Source: Pleionea mediterranea
GTDB lineage: Bacteria > Pseudomonadota > Gammaproteobacteria > Enterobacterales > Kangiellaceae
Direction: 5' to 3'
NCBI RefSeq assembly: GCF_003148745.1
Contig: NZ_QGGU01000005.1
Coordinates: 186,001-250,000, forward strand
DNA: 64,000 nucleotides
Shown: piece after piece, positions 27,030 through 37,211 of the stretch
How the letters are laid out: every line of letters begins with the position of its first letter
Position numbering within the stretch: the stretch's first letter is position 1
The notes under the pieces: generated by a model
Databases searched by the model: none
Seen by the model: the letters and a program-made list of their open reading frames with translations, nothing else
Told to the model about the DNA's origin: nothing
Translations under genes and position numbers: made by a program

Positions 27030-28051
27030 TAGTTATTCTCCTTCTGCTTTTTCATCAGTTGATCAAGCGGCAGGTACATCATGTTATTACCACCCTCTAC
27101 GTCAACCATCACTTTGGTTGAGCTGCTTAATATCTGCTCGATGGCATCAATATAAAGTCGATCACGAGTAACCCTTGGTGCGGCTTCATACTGTGGCAAC
27201 AGCTGTTGGAATCGCGACACTTCACCATTCGCCTGTGCGGTAACTTTTGCTTTGTAAGCTTCAGCTTTTTGTCGCATTTCTTCAGCGTTGGCACGAGCGT
27301 AAGGAATTTCTTTATTGCGATAGGCTTCTGCGTTTTGAATTTCACGCTTGGCGTCTTGCTCTGCTCTGTTCACATCTTCAAAAGCATCGTTTAGTGCTTT
27401 AGGGGGCGCGGCTTTTTCAAGCGTAACCTGCTCAACTTTTAAGCCGGCTTTGTACACATCAAGAATTTTTACCAGCTCCTGTTGCAGCTCAATACGAATA
27501 CGTTCTTTTTCCGTGGTTAGTAGCGCGTCTACCTGACTGTCACCCACCACCTGGCGTAAAGCACTTTCGGCGGCTTGCTGCAAAGTGGTATCGGGGGTTG
27601 ATAACTCAAACAGATACTCTTGCGGATTATCAACACGGTACTGAATACCAATTTCAACATCGATGATATTCAAATCTTTGGTCAGCATAACGCCCTGAAC
27701 GCGCTTTTCCTGTAATTTGTTGACGTTCACTTTAAGCACTTTTTCGATGCCGTAAGGCACCCAGGTTAAACCCGAGCCAACAATTTCTTTAAACTCACCA
27801 AAGTGAAGCACAACACCGCGCTCCTGCTCATTGATGGTGTAAAGGCCTTTAAAGCCCCAAAACAACACCAGCACAATTAAGCCGATAATAACAAAAGGCT
27901 TGGCACTGCCACTGCTCGATGACCCACCACCGTTACCGCCGGATACTTTTTTCCAGAGGTTTTTAACCATTTCATCAATGTCTGGGGGTCCGTCCTGCTT
28001 TTTGCGATCGCCCCAAGGATCTTTATTACCGCCCGGTGAATTCCAGGTCAT
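27029..28051 (-). CDS. hflK: HflK, SPFH-domain partner of FtsH
   Basis: The 340-residue product begins with the glycine/proline-rich tail typical of HflK (NSPGGNKDPWG), followed by a membrane helix (about 53-72) and the SPFH domain (INEQERGVVLHFG). The ATG at 28051 is chosen over a longer frame because GGAGAACG stands before it and the E. coli protein starts the same way. It is followed directly by hflC. Confidence 0.96.
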   Translation of the reverse strand: MTWNSPGGNKDPWGDRKKQDGPPDIDEMVKNLWKKVSGGNGGGSSSSGSAKPFVIIGLIVLVLFWGFKGLYTINEQERGVVLHFGEFKEIVGSGLTWVPYGIEKVLKVNVNKLQEKRVQGVMLTKDLNIIDVEIGIQYRVDNPQEYLFELSTPDTTLQQAAESALRQVVGDSQVDALLTTEKERIRIELQQELVKILDVYKAGLKVEQVTLEKAAPPKALNDAFEDVNRAEQDAKREIQNAEAYRNKEIPYARANAEEMRQKAEAYKAKVTAQANGEVSRFQQLLPQYEAAPRVTRDRLYIDAIEQILSSSTKVMVDVEGGNNMMYLPLDQLMKKQKENN

Positions 28052-28117
28052 ATCGTTCTCCAGTATTAGTTTAAGTTGTAAAACTGTTGAAAATTGTAAG
28101 GATGGAGGCGGCAAGAA

Positions 28118-29410
28118 TCAATCTTTTGCCTGCTCCATCGCTTCTAAATCAATCTGGTTCTTTCGTGCTAATCGTTTCCAGTCTGACAGCGGTAGCTTGA
28201 TATCCAGTACAAACTCGCCCTGCTCGGTGATATCTTCGTGCTCAACACAGCTTAAATCATAAAGCTGTCCGCGTAGAGCCATTTGTGAACCATCGAGTAA
28301 TAATCGGGTTTGCTTCCACTCCAGCGATAACAGGGAAGCTATGGTTTCAAGCAACGGCTTTAGCCCATCGCCAGTGACGGCCGAGCAATACACCCGATAC
28401 CGGCCGGTTTCCGGATCTTTTTCGGCACGGGCACCCAAGCCTTCTACTTTATCAGACTTGTTGTAGACCTCAACAATTGTGCCATCGGTTGCTTCAATCT
28501 CATTCAGCACCAAGTACACCTGCTCTTTATTATCTTCTCTGCGCTCATCCGATGCATCAATAACGTGTAACAAAATGTCCGCTTCGCGGCTTTCCTGCAA
28601 AGTCGCCTTGAACGCAGCCACCAGATCATGGGGTAGATGACGGATAAAACCAACCGTATCGGCCATAATAATCGACTGATGATCGTTCAGGGCAATTTTT
28701 CGGTGCGTGGGATCCAAGGTGGCAAACAATTTATCTTCGGCCAGTACGCCGGCTTCGGTCAGCCGGTTAAATAAGGTCGACTTACCGGCATTGGTGTAAC
28801 CCACCAGCGATACGGTTGGAATGTTGGCGCGTTTGCGAGAACGACGCCCCTGTTCGCGCTGCTTTTCAACTTTTTGCAATCGCTTCTGAATGGTTTTAAT
28901 GCGATCCCGTAGTAATCGACGATCCGATTCCAGCTGTGTTTCACCCGGTCCACGTAATCCAATACCGCCTTTTTGTCGCTCAAGGTGAGTCCAACCGCGA
29001 ACCAGTCGGGTTGAAAGGTGCTGTAACTGCGCCAGTTCGACCTGCAGCTTACCCTCGTGGGTAAAAGCTCGCTGGGCAAAAATATCAAGGATTAATCCGG
29101 TTCGATCCACCACCCGGCACTTGGCCAGTTGCTCAATATTACGTTCCTGAGACGGCGACAGAGAATGATTAAACAGCACCACATCGGCTTTTTCATCCGC
29201 CACTATTTGCGCCACTTCATCAATTTTACCGGTACCGACAAAATATTTCGGCTGGGGTGATGATCGACTGGTGGTCACGATCGACAAAATTTCGATGCCA
29301 GCGGAAGTTGTGAGATCAACAAATTCGGTTAAGTCTTCCTGACTGTTTTGATCGGGAAAATCGACATGAACCAGAACTGCACGCTCACCGCCTTGATATC
29401 TATCAAACAC
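28118..29410 (-). CDS. hflX: Ribosome-splitting GTPase HflX
   Basis: It rescues stalled or heat-damaged ribosomes by splitting them. It has 430 residues: an N-terminal HflX domain, a basic coiled-coil linker (about 150-195, rich in Arg and Gln), and a G domain with GYTNAGKST (G1), DTVGFI (G3) and YNKSD (G4). It lies 66 bp upstream of hflK and 109 bp downstream of hfq, the order known from other gammaproteobacteria. Confidence 0.95.
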   Translation of the reverse strand: MFDRYQGGERAVLVHVDFPDQNSQEDLTEFVDLTTSAGIEILSIVTTSRSSPQPKYFVGTGKIDEVAQIVADEKADVVLFNHSLSPSQERNIEQLAKCRVVDRTGLILDIFAQRAFTHEGKLQVELAQLQHLSTRLVRGWTHLERQKGGIGLRGPGETQLESDRRLLRDRIKTIQKRLQKVEKQREQGRRSRKRANIPTVSLVGYTNAGKSTLFNRLTEAGVLAEDKLFATLDPTHRKIALNDHQSIIMADTVGFIRHLPHDLVAAFKATLQESREADILLHVIDASDERREDNKEQVYLVLNEIEATDGTIVEVYNKSDKVEGLGARAEKDPETGRYRVYCSAVTGDGLKPLLETIASLLSLEWKQTRLLLDGSQMALRGQLYDLSCVEHEDITEQGEFVLDIKLPLSDWKRLARKNQIDLEAMEQAKD

Positions 29411-29519
29411 TAAAAGGAATTACCTGTGGTGGTTTTGAATGGATGGATTGTGACACTAAACGACAAGGCAATGCTAGCGCATTGCACCAGTATTACCTTG
29501 CCAATCTTTAATAAAGAAA

Positions 29520-29783
29520 TTACTCGTTATTACCGAAGTCGTCTTCACTGTTGCCGTTTTCACCAGTGTGCGGCAAACGAACATTGCGCGTTGGGACAAT
29601 CGTAGAAATAGCGTGCTTATAAACCATTTGGCTAACGGTGTTTTTTAACAACACAACGAATTGATCAAATGACTCAACCTGTCCCTGTAACTTAATGCCA
29701 TTTACCAGATAAATCGCGACTGGAACGCGTTCTCTGCGTAAAGCATTTAAGAAAGGGTCTTGTAGAGATTGCCCTTTTGGCAT
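29520..29783 (-). CDS. hfq: RNA chaperone Hfq
   Basis: This Sm-like hexamer pairs small RNAs with mRNAs. It has 87 residues, close to the minimal core, with a short acidic tail ([12 protein letters not shown]) instead of the long E. coli tail. Sm1 and Sm2 motifs are clear ([20 protein letters not shown], then [10 protein letters not shown]). The proximal-face Gln8 and the rim Arg residues in LRRER are present. AAGGAG precedes the ATG. It sits 186 bp behind miaA, with a weak terminator-like hairpin in between. Confidence 0.97.
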   Translation of the reverse strand: MPKGQSLQDPFLNALRRERVPVAIYLVNGIKLQGQVESFDQFVVLLKNTVSQMVYKHAISTIVPTRNVRLPHTGENGNSEDDFGNNE

Positions 29784-29854
29784 GGTAATTCTCCTTGTAA
29801 TGTTATTATTTATTCAATGTCCCTGATTATTTATGGTCAGGGTGCTTGCAGACA

Positions 29855-29884
29855 TAAAAAAGCCCAAAAATTTGGCAAAAAAAG
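29855..29884 (-). terminator. Weak terminator-like hairpin between miaA and hfq
   Basis: GCCAAATTTTTGGGC on the minus strand (29862-29876) can fold with one bulge and is followed by a T-run. It may separate the hfq transcript from miaA. Confidence 0.35.
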
Positions 29885-29969
29885 AGCGAAAAATCAGGCG
29901 CTTGAAAACTCTTTAATCAATCAGCACACTGCACTCTCTTAAATAGTGTAGCATGCCTTTACGAAACTG

Positions 29970-30908
29970 CTATATGGAGATATTACCCAGTATTTTCAAT
30001 ACTCGTTGCGCATTATTTTGTGCTAACGAATCAAGCCAGGTCAAATCACTCCAACTTCTTAGCCAGGTAAACTGCCGTTTCGCCAGTTGCCTCGTTGCAA
30101 CGATGCCACGAAACCGGGCTTCATCCAGAGAACATTCGCCCGCTAAATAAGCCCACATCTGGCGATAACCGACGCATCGAATCGACGGCATATCGGTCGT
30201 TAAATCACCGCGCTGATAAAGCGCTTTTACTTCTTGCTCAAAACCTTGTTGCAACATGGCATCAAACCGTTGCTCAATTCGTTGGTGCAACACCGCTCGA
30301 TCTTCTGGGGCTATGGCAAATTGAGACAAGGCGTAAGGAAATCGGTTCAATGATTGTTGTTGATGAAAATGTGACAAAGGTTTACCGCTGATCAAAAACA
30401 CTTCCAGAGCACGGGATAATCGCTGTGGATCATTGGGGTGCAATCGTTTGGCAGATTCGGGATCCACTTCGGTGAGCCATTGGTGCAAATGCTCACTGCC
30501 TTTGTCATGTAACACCTGACAGACCTGTTCACGAACATTGTCATCGGTGGCGGGCAATTCGGCGATCCCCTGAATCAATGTTTTAAAATACAACATGGTG
30601 CCGCCTGCCAATATTGGCCACTTGCCCGCCTGATAAATTTGTTCGATTAACGCCAATGCATCATTACGAAATTGTGCCGCCGAGTAAGATTGTGAAGGAT
30701 CGCAAATATCAATCAGATGATGTTTCGCCTGTTGTTGCTCATCATCGCTTGGCTTGGCGGTGCCTATATCCATGCCGCGGTAAATTAAAGCCGAATCAAC
30801 GCTGATGATCTCACCGTTTAATCGTTCACATAATTCAATCGCCAAACTGGTTTTACCGGAAGCGGTTGGCCCCATAACACAGATAACCGGTTTATCGGCA
30901 TGTTGCAT
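29970..30908 (-). CDS. miaA: tRNA dimethylallyltransferase
   Basis: It isopentenylates A37 of tRNAs reading UNN codons. It has 312 residues, with the P-loop [10 protein letters not shown] near residue 13, [16 protein letters not shown], and the later GGTMLYFK and [12 protein letters not shown] motifs. Its ATG overlaps the mutL stop by one base (TAATG). Confidence 0.96.
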   Translation of the reverse strand: MQHADKPVICVMGPTASGKTSLAIELCERLNGEIISVDSALIYRGMDIGTAKPSDDEQQQAKHHLIDICDPSQSYSAAQFRNDALALIEQIYQAGKWPILAGGTMLYFKTLIQGIAELPATDDNVREQVCQVLHDKGSEHLHQWLTEVDPESAKRLHPNDPQRLSRALEVFLISGKPLSHFHQQQSLNRFPYALSQFAIAPEDRAVLHQRIEQRFDAMLQQGFEQEVKALYQRGDLTTDMPSIRCVGYRQMWAYLAGECSLDEARFRGIVATRQLAKRQFTWLRSWSDLTWLDSLAQNNAQRVLKILGNISI

Positions 30909-32869
30909 TAATGCACCTGCCCCAGCTTCGACAATAATGACGACTCACTGATTGAAAAAGCAAAAGGTCGCCAGTCGGCGCCTTCGGCAACCTGATGCTG
31001 CACCCAATTCTGCAACCATTGGCGATCATCTCTTGAGGGCGTCTCTGTATTATCGAGGGACTGCAAGTGCTTCAGTATTTGCTGTTTTAACTGATTTGCC
31101 CGATGTTCAACCTCAGTGCTGGTCGCTGCCGATTCATCAGCAGCAGAATGGGTGTTCGGCGTAGGGGATGTTTGAACCGATGCGTTAGACGGCATCTGTT
31201 TTTCAGAAAATGGCAGTCGCTGCTGCAATAAGCTTTGCAAGGCTGTTAGCCAATGATTCGCGGGTAATGGAAACGCTTGTTCGGTGGTTGAAGCATCTGC
31301 CATTAACAGAGGTAACTGCCGCACCATCACCTGAGTTGCGCCCGCTGGCGTCAACTCGATACCCGCTTGTTTAAAGACATCAAATAATGCCGGATTTTCA
31401 AAATCCTCACTGTGCTTAACGGTTAACATTTGCGGAATTAACAAGGGTTTACTCTGGCAATTTAAAAGCCAGCGTGATGCCATCCAGTTAAGATACCAAG
31501 ACCAGGCATCAACAATGGATATGGTTTCTGATTCGGGTAACACCCAATAACGCTGTTTCCATAAGGTCTGATTTAAATTGAACGACTGGCTATTTTTATT
31601 GACACTAGACTGCTCAGAAACCGATGACATTTGCTGATAAGCATTGTGCTGCTCGGCAATGCGCTGACAATTTTCACTTGCGGAATAACCGTCTTTTGAA
31701 TGAGCATAAACCTGTCTTGAGAAAGCTTGTCCTGAATAGGTCTTTCCTGAATTAGACTGCCCTGAATCAGACTGAGCTTGCCCGTCAGAATAAGACTGGC
31801 TGCCGCTCTGCGCCGACTGCTGTTCGAATGACGTTGTCGAGTTCATCGAAGTGTTATCCAGCATACTGGTTGATCCCGACAAACATTCTTCAATCAACTT
31901 CACCAGAAAGTCATGGATCTGTCGTGGATTTCGAAAACGCACTTCGTGTTTGGTTGGATGCACATTGACATCCACTTCATTCGCCGGACATTGTATATAA
32001 ATGGCATAAGAAGCAAACCGCCCTTGCGGAATTCTGCCGGTGTAACTTTGGCGAATGGCGTGACTTAACAGCCGATCTTTTACTGGCCGACCATTAATAA
32101 AAATAAACTGATTGTCGGATTCACTACGATGATGTTGCGGACTGCCCAACCAGCCCTTAATGCTGAGTTCGTCCAGATCACTGTGAAAATATAACGCCTG
32201 CTGACTGAAGCCTCGACCACACACCAGCTTTAACTTTTCCTGCAAATGCTCAAACGATTTTGCGGCCGGATAACGCTTAATGATTTTACCATTGTGCTTT
32301 AATACAAAGGCCACTTCCGGATTAGCCAGGGCTTCACGTTTAACCGTATCTTCAATGTGCGTGAATTCGGTTTTTTCTGTGCGCAAAAATTTTCGTCTGG
32401 CCGGCGTGTTATAAAATAAATCCCGCACTTCAATACAGGTTCCGGTAACGGCAGCGGCTGGTGTGACTTTAACAGCCATATCGCGCCCTTCGGCCACTGC
32501 CTGCCAACCTAACTCGGCATCCGCCTGACGACTGCGCAATAATAACCGTGACACAGACGCGATACTGGCAAGTGCTTCACCGCGAAAACCTAAACTTTTT
32601 ACCGCACAGAGATCATTAAAACTTTTAATTTTACTGGTGGCATGACGGGTTAAGGCTAGTGCCAGATCATCTTTGTGAATGCCGCGGCCATCGTCAAGAA
32701 TGCGAATTAGCCGGGCACCGCCGCGTTCAATATCCACTTCCACTCGTCTGGCGCCAGCATCTATGCAATTTTCAACCAGCTCCTTAACCACCGAAGCCGG
32801 GCGCTCAACCACCTCACCTGCAGCAATCTGATTGGTCAGCTGAGTGTCTAATGAATGGATCCGATCCAT
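30908..32869 (-). CDS. mutL: DNA mismatch repair protein MutL
   Basis: It couples MutS mismatch recognition to strand excision. It has 653 residues. The N-terminal GHKL ATPase is complete: [17 protein letters not shown] and [15 protein letters not shown] long Ser/Gln-rich linker spans about residues 335-430. The C-terminal dimerisation domain lacks the DQHA(x)2E metal motif of endonuclease-type MutL, so it is like the E. coli form that depends on MutH. mutH is not in this window. It is tightly packed between amiB (2 bp) and miaA. Confidence 0.95.
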   Translation of the reverse strand: MDRIHSLDTQLTNQIAAGEVVERPASVVKELVENCIDAGARRVEVDIERGGARLIRILDDGRGIHKDDLALALTRHATSKIKSFNDLCAVKSLGFRGEALASIASVSRLLLRSRQADAELGWQAVAEGRDMAVKVTPAAAVTGTCIEVRDLFYNTPARRKFLRTEKTEFTHIEDTVKREALANPEVAFVLKHNGKIIKRYPAAKSFEHLQEKLKLVCGRGFSQQALYFHSDLDELSIKGWLGSPQHHRSESDNQFIFINGRPVKDRLLSHAIRQSYTGRIPQGRFASYAIYIQCPANEVDVNVHPTKHEVRFRNPRQIHDFLVKLIEECLSGSTSMLDNTSMNSTTSFEQQSAQSGSQSYSDGQAQSDSGQSNSGKTYSGQAFSRQVYAHSKDGYSASENCQRIAEQHNAYQQMSSVSEQSSVNKNSQSFNLNQTLWKQRYWVLPESETISIVDAWSWYLNWMASRWLLNCQSKPLLIPQMLTVKHSEDFENPALFDVFKQAGIELTPAGATQVMVRQLPLLMADASTTEQAFPLPANHWLTALQSLLQQRLPFSEKQMPSNASVQTSPTPNTHSAADESAATSTEVEHRANQLKQQILKHLQSLDNTETPSRDDRQWLQNWVQHQVAEGADWRPFAFSISESSLLSKLGQVH

Positions 32870-32871
32870 AA

Positions 32872-34185
32872 TTAGCGAGGAATTTGTAAGCGTTGTCCGA
32901 CGCGTATTTTATCGCCGTTAATGTTGTTGGTTTTGCGCAACTTACTCAAAGAAACATTAAAGCGACTGGCGATCTCCGACAGAGTATCGCCCCCTCGAAT
33001 AACATAATGGGAAGGGTTTACTGCAGCGTAACGGGTGCCATCGGGCGGGTTTTGTTTAAAATAACTTTTCAGCCCCTGAAATACCGAAGTCGCCAATGTG
33101 CGTCTGTGTTTGTAAGTATTGAGTAAGGATTCTTCCGACGGGTTTGAAATAAAAGCCATCTCCACCAGCATCGCGGGAATATCCGGCATCTTTAACACCA
33201 CAAAGCCCGCACGCTCAACGCGCTTTTTATGCATTTTGGGAACCGAACGACTGAGGTAACGATGTACTTCGCTGGCGGCATCGAGACTGGCACTGACCGA
33301 ATAGGTGGTCGACAGATCGAGTAATACCTGTGCCAATAACGGATCTTTATTACTTAAGCTTTCAACGCCACCGAGCAAATCCGACTCATTTTCCCGTTGC
33401 TCAAGCCAACGACCCATTTCGGATTGTGCGCCTTTTGGCGATACCACCCACACCGACGCCCCTTTTGCCCGATGGTCATGAAAACCATCGGCATGGAACG
33501 AAATAAAAATGTCCGCCTGATGCTGACGGGCTATTTGAGTACGTTTAACCAGACTGACAAAATAATCCCCTTTTCGGATTAATACCGATTTCATTCCGGG
33601 CTCTTTATCCACCATGCCGGCCAGTTGCTTGGCGACTTTTAAAGCGATGTCTTTTTCGCGCGTGCCTTTACGGCCAATAGCACCAGGATCTTCACCACCG
33701 TGTCCAGCATCTATCGCCACAACAATATCCCGTTTACCTGAGGACGGCTGTGTTTTATGTTTAACCGGTTCATCCTGTTTCGATTCATTGGTTAAATCAA
33801 CCACCAACCGATGCCCGTAATTTTGAAACGGCGTCAATGTGAAAGAATTAAATTTGGCTTTCTTTTTTAAGTCGAGTACCACACGAACCGAGTCATCTTT
33901 TTCGCTGGTTCTAACGCGTTTAACTATGTCGGATTTAATTTCCAGATCGGCGGGATCAAAATTTAAATTGGATTTCGCTAAATCAATCACCATTCGGTGA
34001 GGATCGCTTAAAGTAAAGATACTGTGTTTTGCGGGCTCCGAAAGATCGAGCACCACACGAGTGGAATCGGGCGATTGCCAGAATCGCATACTCTTAATTT
34101 TAGCGGCATTTGCCTGACCAACCCAGGATAGTAGCGTTAACCCTATCAGGGTAAATAGAAATAGTTTTACTGTTTTATATCCCAT
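32872..34185 (-). CDS. amiB: N-acetylmuramoyl-L-alanine amidase, AMIN-Amidase_3-LysM
   Basis: This periplasmic zinc amidase cleaves septal peptidoglycan. It has 437 residues: signal peptide (about 1-27), AMIN domain (about 30-125) for septal targeting, and an Amidase_3 domain with AIDAGHGGEDPGA, SFHADGF and the C-terminal VEMAFISNPSEE (catalytic Glu). A LysM repeat ends the protein (HYVIRGGDTLSEIASRF). The LysM tail is found in Pseudomonas-type AmiB but not in E. coli AmiB. It lies between tsaE and mutL, as in those genomes. Confidence 0.94.
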   Translation of the reverse strand: MGYKTVKLFLFTLIGLTLLSWVGQANAAKIKSMRFWQSPDSTRVVLDLSEPAKHSIFTLSDPHRMVIDLAKSNLNFDPADLEIKSDIVKRVRTSEKDDSVRVVLDLKKKAKFNSFTLTPFQNYGHRLVVDLTNESKQDEPVKHKTQPSSGKRDIVVAIDAGHGGEDPGAIGRKGTREKDIALKVAKQLAGMVDKEPGMKSVLIRKGDYFVSLVKRTQIARQHQADIFISFHADGFHDHRAKGASVWVVSPKGAQSEMGRWLEQRENESDLLGGVESLSNKDPLLAQVLLDLSTTYSVSASLDAASEVHRYLSRSVPKMHKKRVERAGFVVLKMPDIPAMLVEMAFISNPSEESLLNTYKHRRTLATSVFQGLKSYFKQNPPDGTRYAAVNPSHYVIRGGDTLSEIASRFNVSLSKLRKTNNINGDKIRVGQRLQIPR

Positions 34186-34382
34186 AACCGACTGCTGTTT
34201 TATGGTATTGAATAAGATCGGATTATTTTAATATTAATACCGACCACCTTTCACGCTGCTTTTTTGTATAGTTATTTTTATTAACCGCTTTTTTATAAAC
34301 TGTTTATAACATTCTCAAGGACAAAACCGGCAACCACTCAACGTTAAAACAGCCCGATTCTAAGACCGTCGTAAAACCATTA

Positions 34383-34452
34383 GGTTCTGTTGTACCGATT
34401 CTGTTGTACCTGTATTGATTTACCGGTATTAATTTACCGATATAAATTTACT
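34383..34452. repeat. 14-bp tandem array starting on the tsaE stop codon
   Basis: Five 14-bp units run without gaps: GGTTCTGTTGTACC, GATTCTGTTGTACC, TGTATTGATTTACC, GGTATTAATTTACC and GATATAAATTTACT. The last unit contains the tsaE stop codon (TTA at 34448-34450 on this strand). Units one and two differ at one position; the change from the first pair to the last three is larger. Confidence 0.85.
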
Positions 34453-34915
34453 GTTCAAACGCTACCGAAACTTTTTCAAGCAATGCTTGATGCTGACTGA
34501 TGATGGTGGCTTGTCGCTGATCCTTATCATAACTTAATTCCACCCGAATGTGTGGCTCAGGCAACCAGTTACCACCCTTTTCTGGCCATTCGATTAACGA
34601 CAGTGCCGATGCTTCGGTTAAATATTCATCAATACCTATGTATTCCAGCTCTTCGGGATCGGCCAGACGATAGAGATCGAAGTGGTAAACTTTATGCTCA
34701 TCGAACTCATAGGGTTCAACCAGCGTGTAGGTAGGGCTTTTGGTGCTGCCGGTAAACCCCATATGACGCAGTAAGCCTCGTACCAGTGTTGTTTTTCCGG
34801 CACCCAGCTCGCCCACCAGAAACACCAGACCACGACTTTGCAAGGCACTGCCGAGAGCTGCGCCCAGTTGTTCAGTTTGTTCAGCGTTTGCTAAATGAAA
34901 TGACTTGTTTAACAC
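34448..34915 (-). CDS. tsaE: tRNA threonylcarbamoyladenosine synthesis ATPase TsaE
   Basis: It is required with TsaB, TsaC and TsaD to make t6A37 in tRNA. It has 155 residues with the P-loop GELGAGKTTLVRG near residue 35, SPTYTLVEPY, and the HFDLYRLADPEELEYIG segment. The start codon is GTG at 34915 with AGGTG upstream. It lies 11 bp behind nnr. Confidence 0.94.
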   Translation of the reverse strand: MLNKSFHLANAEQTEQLGAALGSALQSRGLVFLVGELGAGKTTLVRGLLRHMGFTGSTKSPTYTLVEPYEFDEHKVYHFDLYRLADPEELEYIGIDEYLTEASALSLIEWPEKGGNWLPEPHIRVELSYDKDQRQATIISQHQALLEKVSVAFEQ

Positions 34916-34926
34916 CTGTAAAACAC

Positions 34927-36444
34927 CTATGGATTAACCAGTTGGCGAATATAAGGGAAAAGATCGGTGGCTAACAAGCCTCTCTCCATTCTTTGTTCGG
35001 TTTGTGTCACTGCCAGCTCTGCCGCTTCACCATGAATGGCAGCGCCAAGACGGGCCGCATCAAAGGGTGAAATGCCCTGCGCCACCAGTCCGGCGATAAT
35101 ACCGGTTAAAATATCGCCCATGCCGCCACTGGCCATGCCCGGATTACCGGCATTAACAATATTCATCTGACTGCCTTCGCCAATAAGCGTTCCCGGCCCT
35201 TTTAGCAAGCAAACACCATCGTATCGATCAATTAACTTCTGACAGCTGGCAAATCGATCCGACTGCACCTGTGACACAGATTCGCCAAGCAGTCTGGCCG
35301 CTTCACCAGGATGCGGCGTAATGATCCGACGGGCCATTTTTACCGGTCGATCAGCAAGTATATTAAGCGCATCAGCGTCCCATATCGTCACCAGATCGCT
35401 CTTTGCCTTGGAGGACTGAACAAAATCTTCGATCACCGCTACCAGATTTCGGCCCCATTTAAATCGACCAAGCCCAGGACCTATGGCAATAACATTGGCG
35501 GAATCGAGTAAATAATGCAGCCCTTCTTTGGAGGCATTATCCGACGCCGAGTGGCACATGATTTCTGGACACTGCAAACCGATAACATCGGCGTGCTGCG
35601 GATGGGTAAGCAGAGATACCAGCCCCGAACCTGTTCTGGCCGCCGCCTCGGCGCACATTCGTGCGGCACCGGCGAAACCGGGCACACCACCAATGACCAG
35701 AGTATGACCATTAAAACCTTTATGGGCGGTTTTACGCCTTGGCGCCAGCAGTCGTTCACCATCGTGATAGTGATAACGCTGACATCCCGACTTCACCAGT
35801 GAGAAAACCCCTTTGCCGCATTTCAGATCGTTTAGAACTATTCGGCCGCAATAATCCGCCGCAAGGCCGGTGAACAAACCTCGTTTTAAACCAATAAAAG
35901 TAACGGTGACGTCGGCATGAATTGCACAACCACCAATAGCGCCGGTGTCGGCATTTAAACCACTAGGTACATCCACGGAAATTACCGGTTTATGTGATCG
36001 CGCAATGGCATGGATGGCATTGGCATAGTGCTCACGAACCTCGCCTTTAACGCCCGTCCCCAACAGCGCATCGACCACCAACTCATGTTCCTGCAGCAAG
36101 GACTCGTGCCAGTCAACAGGCACAACACCGGTGGTTTTTAATCGCAAGAATGCCCGCTCGGCATCGTCTTTTGGCGAGTCGGCGCCGGGCATTAACGCGA
36201 CAGTTACGGTTAACCCTGCCATGGCAGCAAGGCGGGCAACCACAAAACCATCACCACCATTATTGCCTTTACCACACACCACTAATATTTTACGCAGCTC
36301 CGGCCAACCGTCGCGCATTTCGTTATAAACAACCGCACCCGCACGTTCCATTAACGGGTAGGTAGCGCCATCATGAAAACGGGCGTAGAACTGCTCAAGC
36401 TGCTTTATTTGCTCGGCGGTGTAGAGTCGATTGGGATCCCCCAT
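34927..36444 (-). CDS. nnr: Bifunctional NAD(P)H-hydrate epimerase / ADP-dependent dehydratase
   Basis: It repairs hydrated NAD(P)H. It has 505 residues in two domains: an N-terminal YjeF epimerase (about 1-215) with GKGNNGGDGFVVAR and DALLGTGV, and a C-terminal ribokinase-like dehydratase (about 230-500) with TPHPGEAARLLG, LKGPGTLI and the catalytic NPGMASGGMGDILTG. It lies between orn and tsaE; queG, which often stands between orn and nnr, is absent here. Confidence 0.95.
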   Translation of the reverse strand: MGDPNRLYTAEQIKQLEQFYARFHDGATYPLMERAGAVVYNEMRDGWPELRKILVVCGKGNNGGDGFVVARLAAMAGLTVTVALMPGADSPKDDAERAFLRLKTTGVVPVDWHESLLQEHELVVDALLGTGVKGEVREHYANAIHAIARSHKPVISVDVPSGLNADTGAIGGCAIHADVTVTFIGLKRGLFTGLAADYCGRIVLNDLKCGKGVFSLVKSGCQRYHYHDGERLLAPRRKTAHKGFNGHTLVIGGVPGFAGAARMCAEAAARTGSGLVSLLTHPQHADVIGLQCPEIMCHSASDNASKEGLHYLLDSANVIAIGPGLGRFKWGRNLVAVIEDFVQSSKAKSDLVTIWDADALNILADRPVKMARRIITPHPGEAARLLGESVSQVQSDRFASCQKLIDRYDGVCLLKGPGTLIGEGSQMNIVNAGNPGMASGGMGDILTGIIAGLVAQGISPFDAARLGAAIHGEAAELAVTQTEQRMERGLLATDLFPYIRQLVNP

Positions 36445-36484
36445 GCATAATCCTTAATTGTTTCGATTAACCGCTTGTTTAAAC

Positions 36485-36521
36485 CATGGTTATATCTTTA
36501 AACCATAGCTATATCTTAAAC
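36485..36521. repeat. 18/19-bp duplication of the orn 3' end
   Basis: CATAGCTATATCTTAAAC (36504-36521) covers the last codons and stop of orn. CATGGTTATATCTTTAAAC (36485-36503) directly downstream of the gene is a near copy with one inserted base. Confidence 0.75.
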
Positions 36522-37051
36522 ACTTTCTCGCGATAAAACTTTAATTCTTCGATCGACTCACGAATATCATCCAGCGCCAGGTGCGCGCCTTTTTTAGTGA
36601 AACCATTTAACGCCTCAGGCTGCCAGCGACGGGTCAATTCTTTTACCGTACTGACATCTATATGACGGTAATGAAAATAGGCTTCGAGCGCTTTCATATG
36701 GTTTGCCAGAAATCGCCGATCCTGACAGATGGAATTACCGCACATGGGCGATTTTCCTTTCGGCACCCATTGCTCAAGAAATTCGATGGTTTGCAGTTCG
36801 GCATCCGTTTCACTGACAGAACTGTCTTTAACTCGTTGAGTCAGCCCCGACTTACCATGATGTTCCGTGTTCCATTCATCCATGGCATCGAGCACCTGAT
36901 TGGATTGATGGATCGCCAACACAGGTCCCTCCGCAAGGATATTCAACTCTTTGTCCGTTACTATGGTGGCGATTTCGATGATGCGATCCTGCTCGGGTAA
37001 CAATCCGGTCATTTCCAGATCGATCCAGATTAAATTTTGCTCGTTGACCAT
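36509..37051 (-). CDS. orn: Oligoribonuclease
   Basis: It degrades 2-5 nt RNAs, including pGpG from c-di-GMP breakdown. It has 180 residues from the ATG at 37051, which has GGGAG at a good distance; a start four codons earlier is possible. The DEDDh exonuclease motifs are complete: [32 protein letters not shown] and [14 protein letters not shown]. It is divergent from phhB. In this genome it would also serve the c-di-GMP circuit suggested by the FimX-like gene. Confidence 0.96.
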   Translation of the reverse strand: MVNEQNLIWIDLEMTGLLPEQDRIIEIATIVTDKELNILAEGPVLAIHQSNQVLDAMDEWNTEHHGKSGLTQRVKDSSVSETDAELQTIEFLEQWVPKGKSPMCGNSICQDRRFLANHMKALEAYFHYRHIDVSTVKELTRRWQPEALNGFTKKGAHLALDDIRESIEELKFYREKVFKI

Positions 37052-37211
37052 ACTTACTCCCATTGAAAGATTTACCTGCGATTACTGCTGTACCAGCGCT
37101 TACATTCGCAAGTGTGTTGTTTTTTGGGTATTTCCGTTATGATCGCTTAAAATCATAAACATTTAAATCCATTGTTTATTTTAAAGCATAAACGAAAAAG
37201 GCAGGAACACA

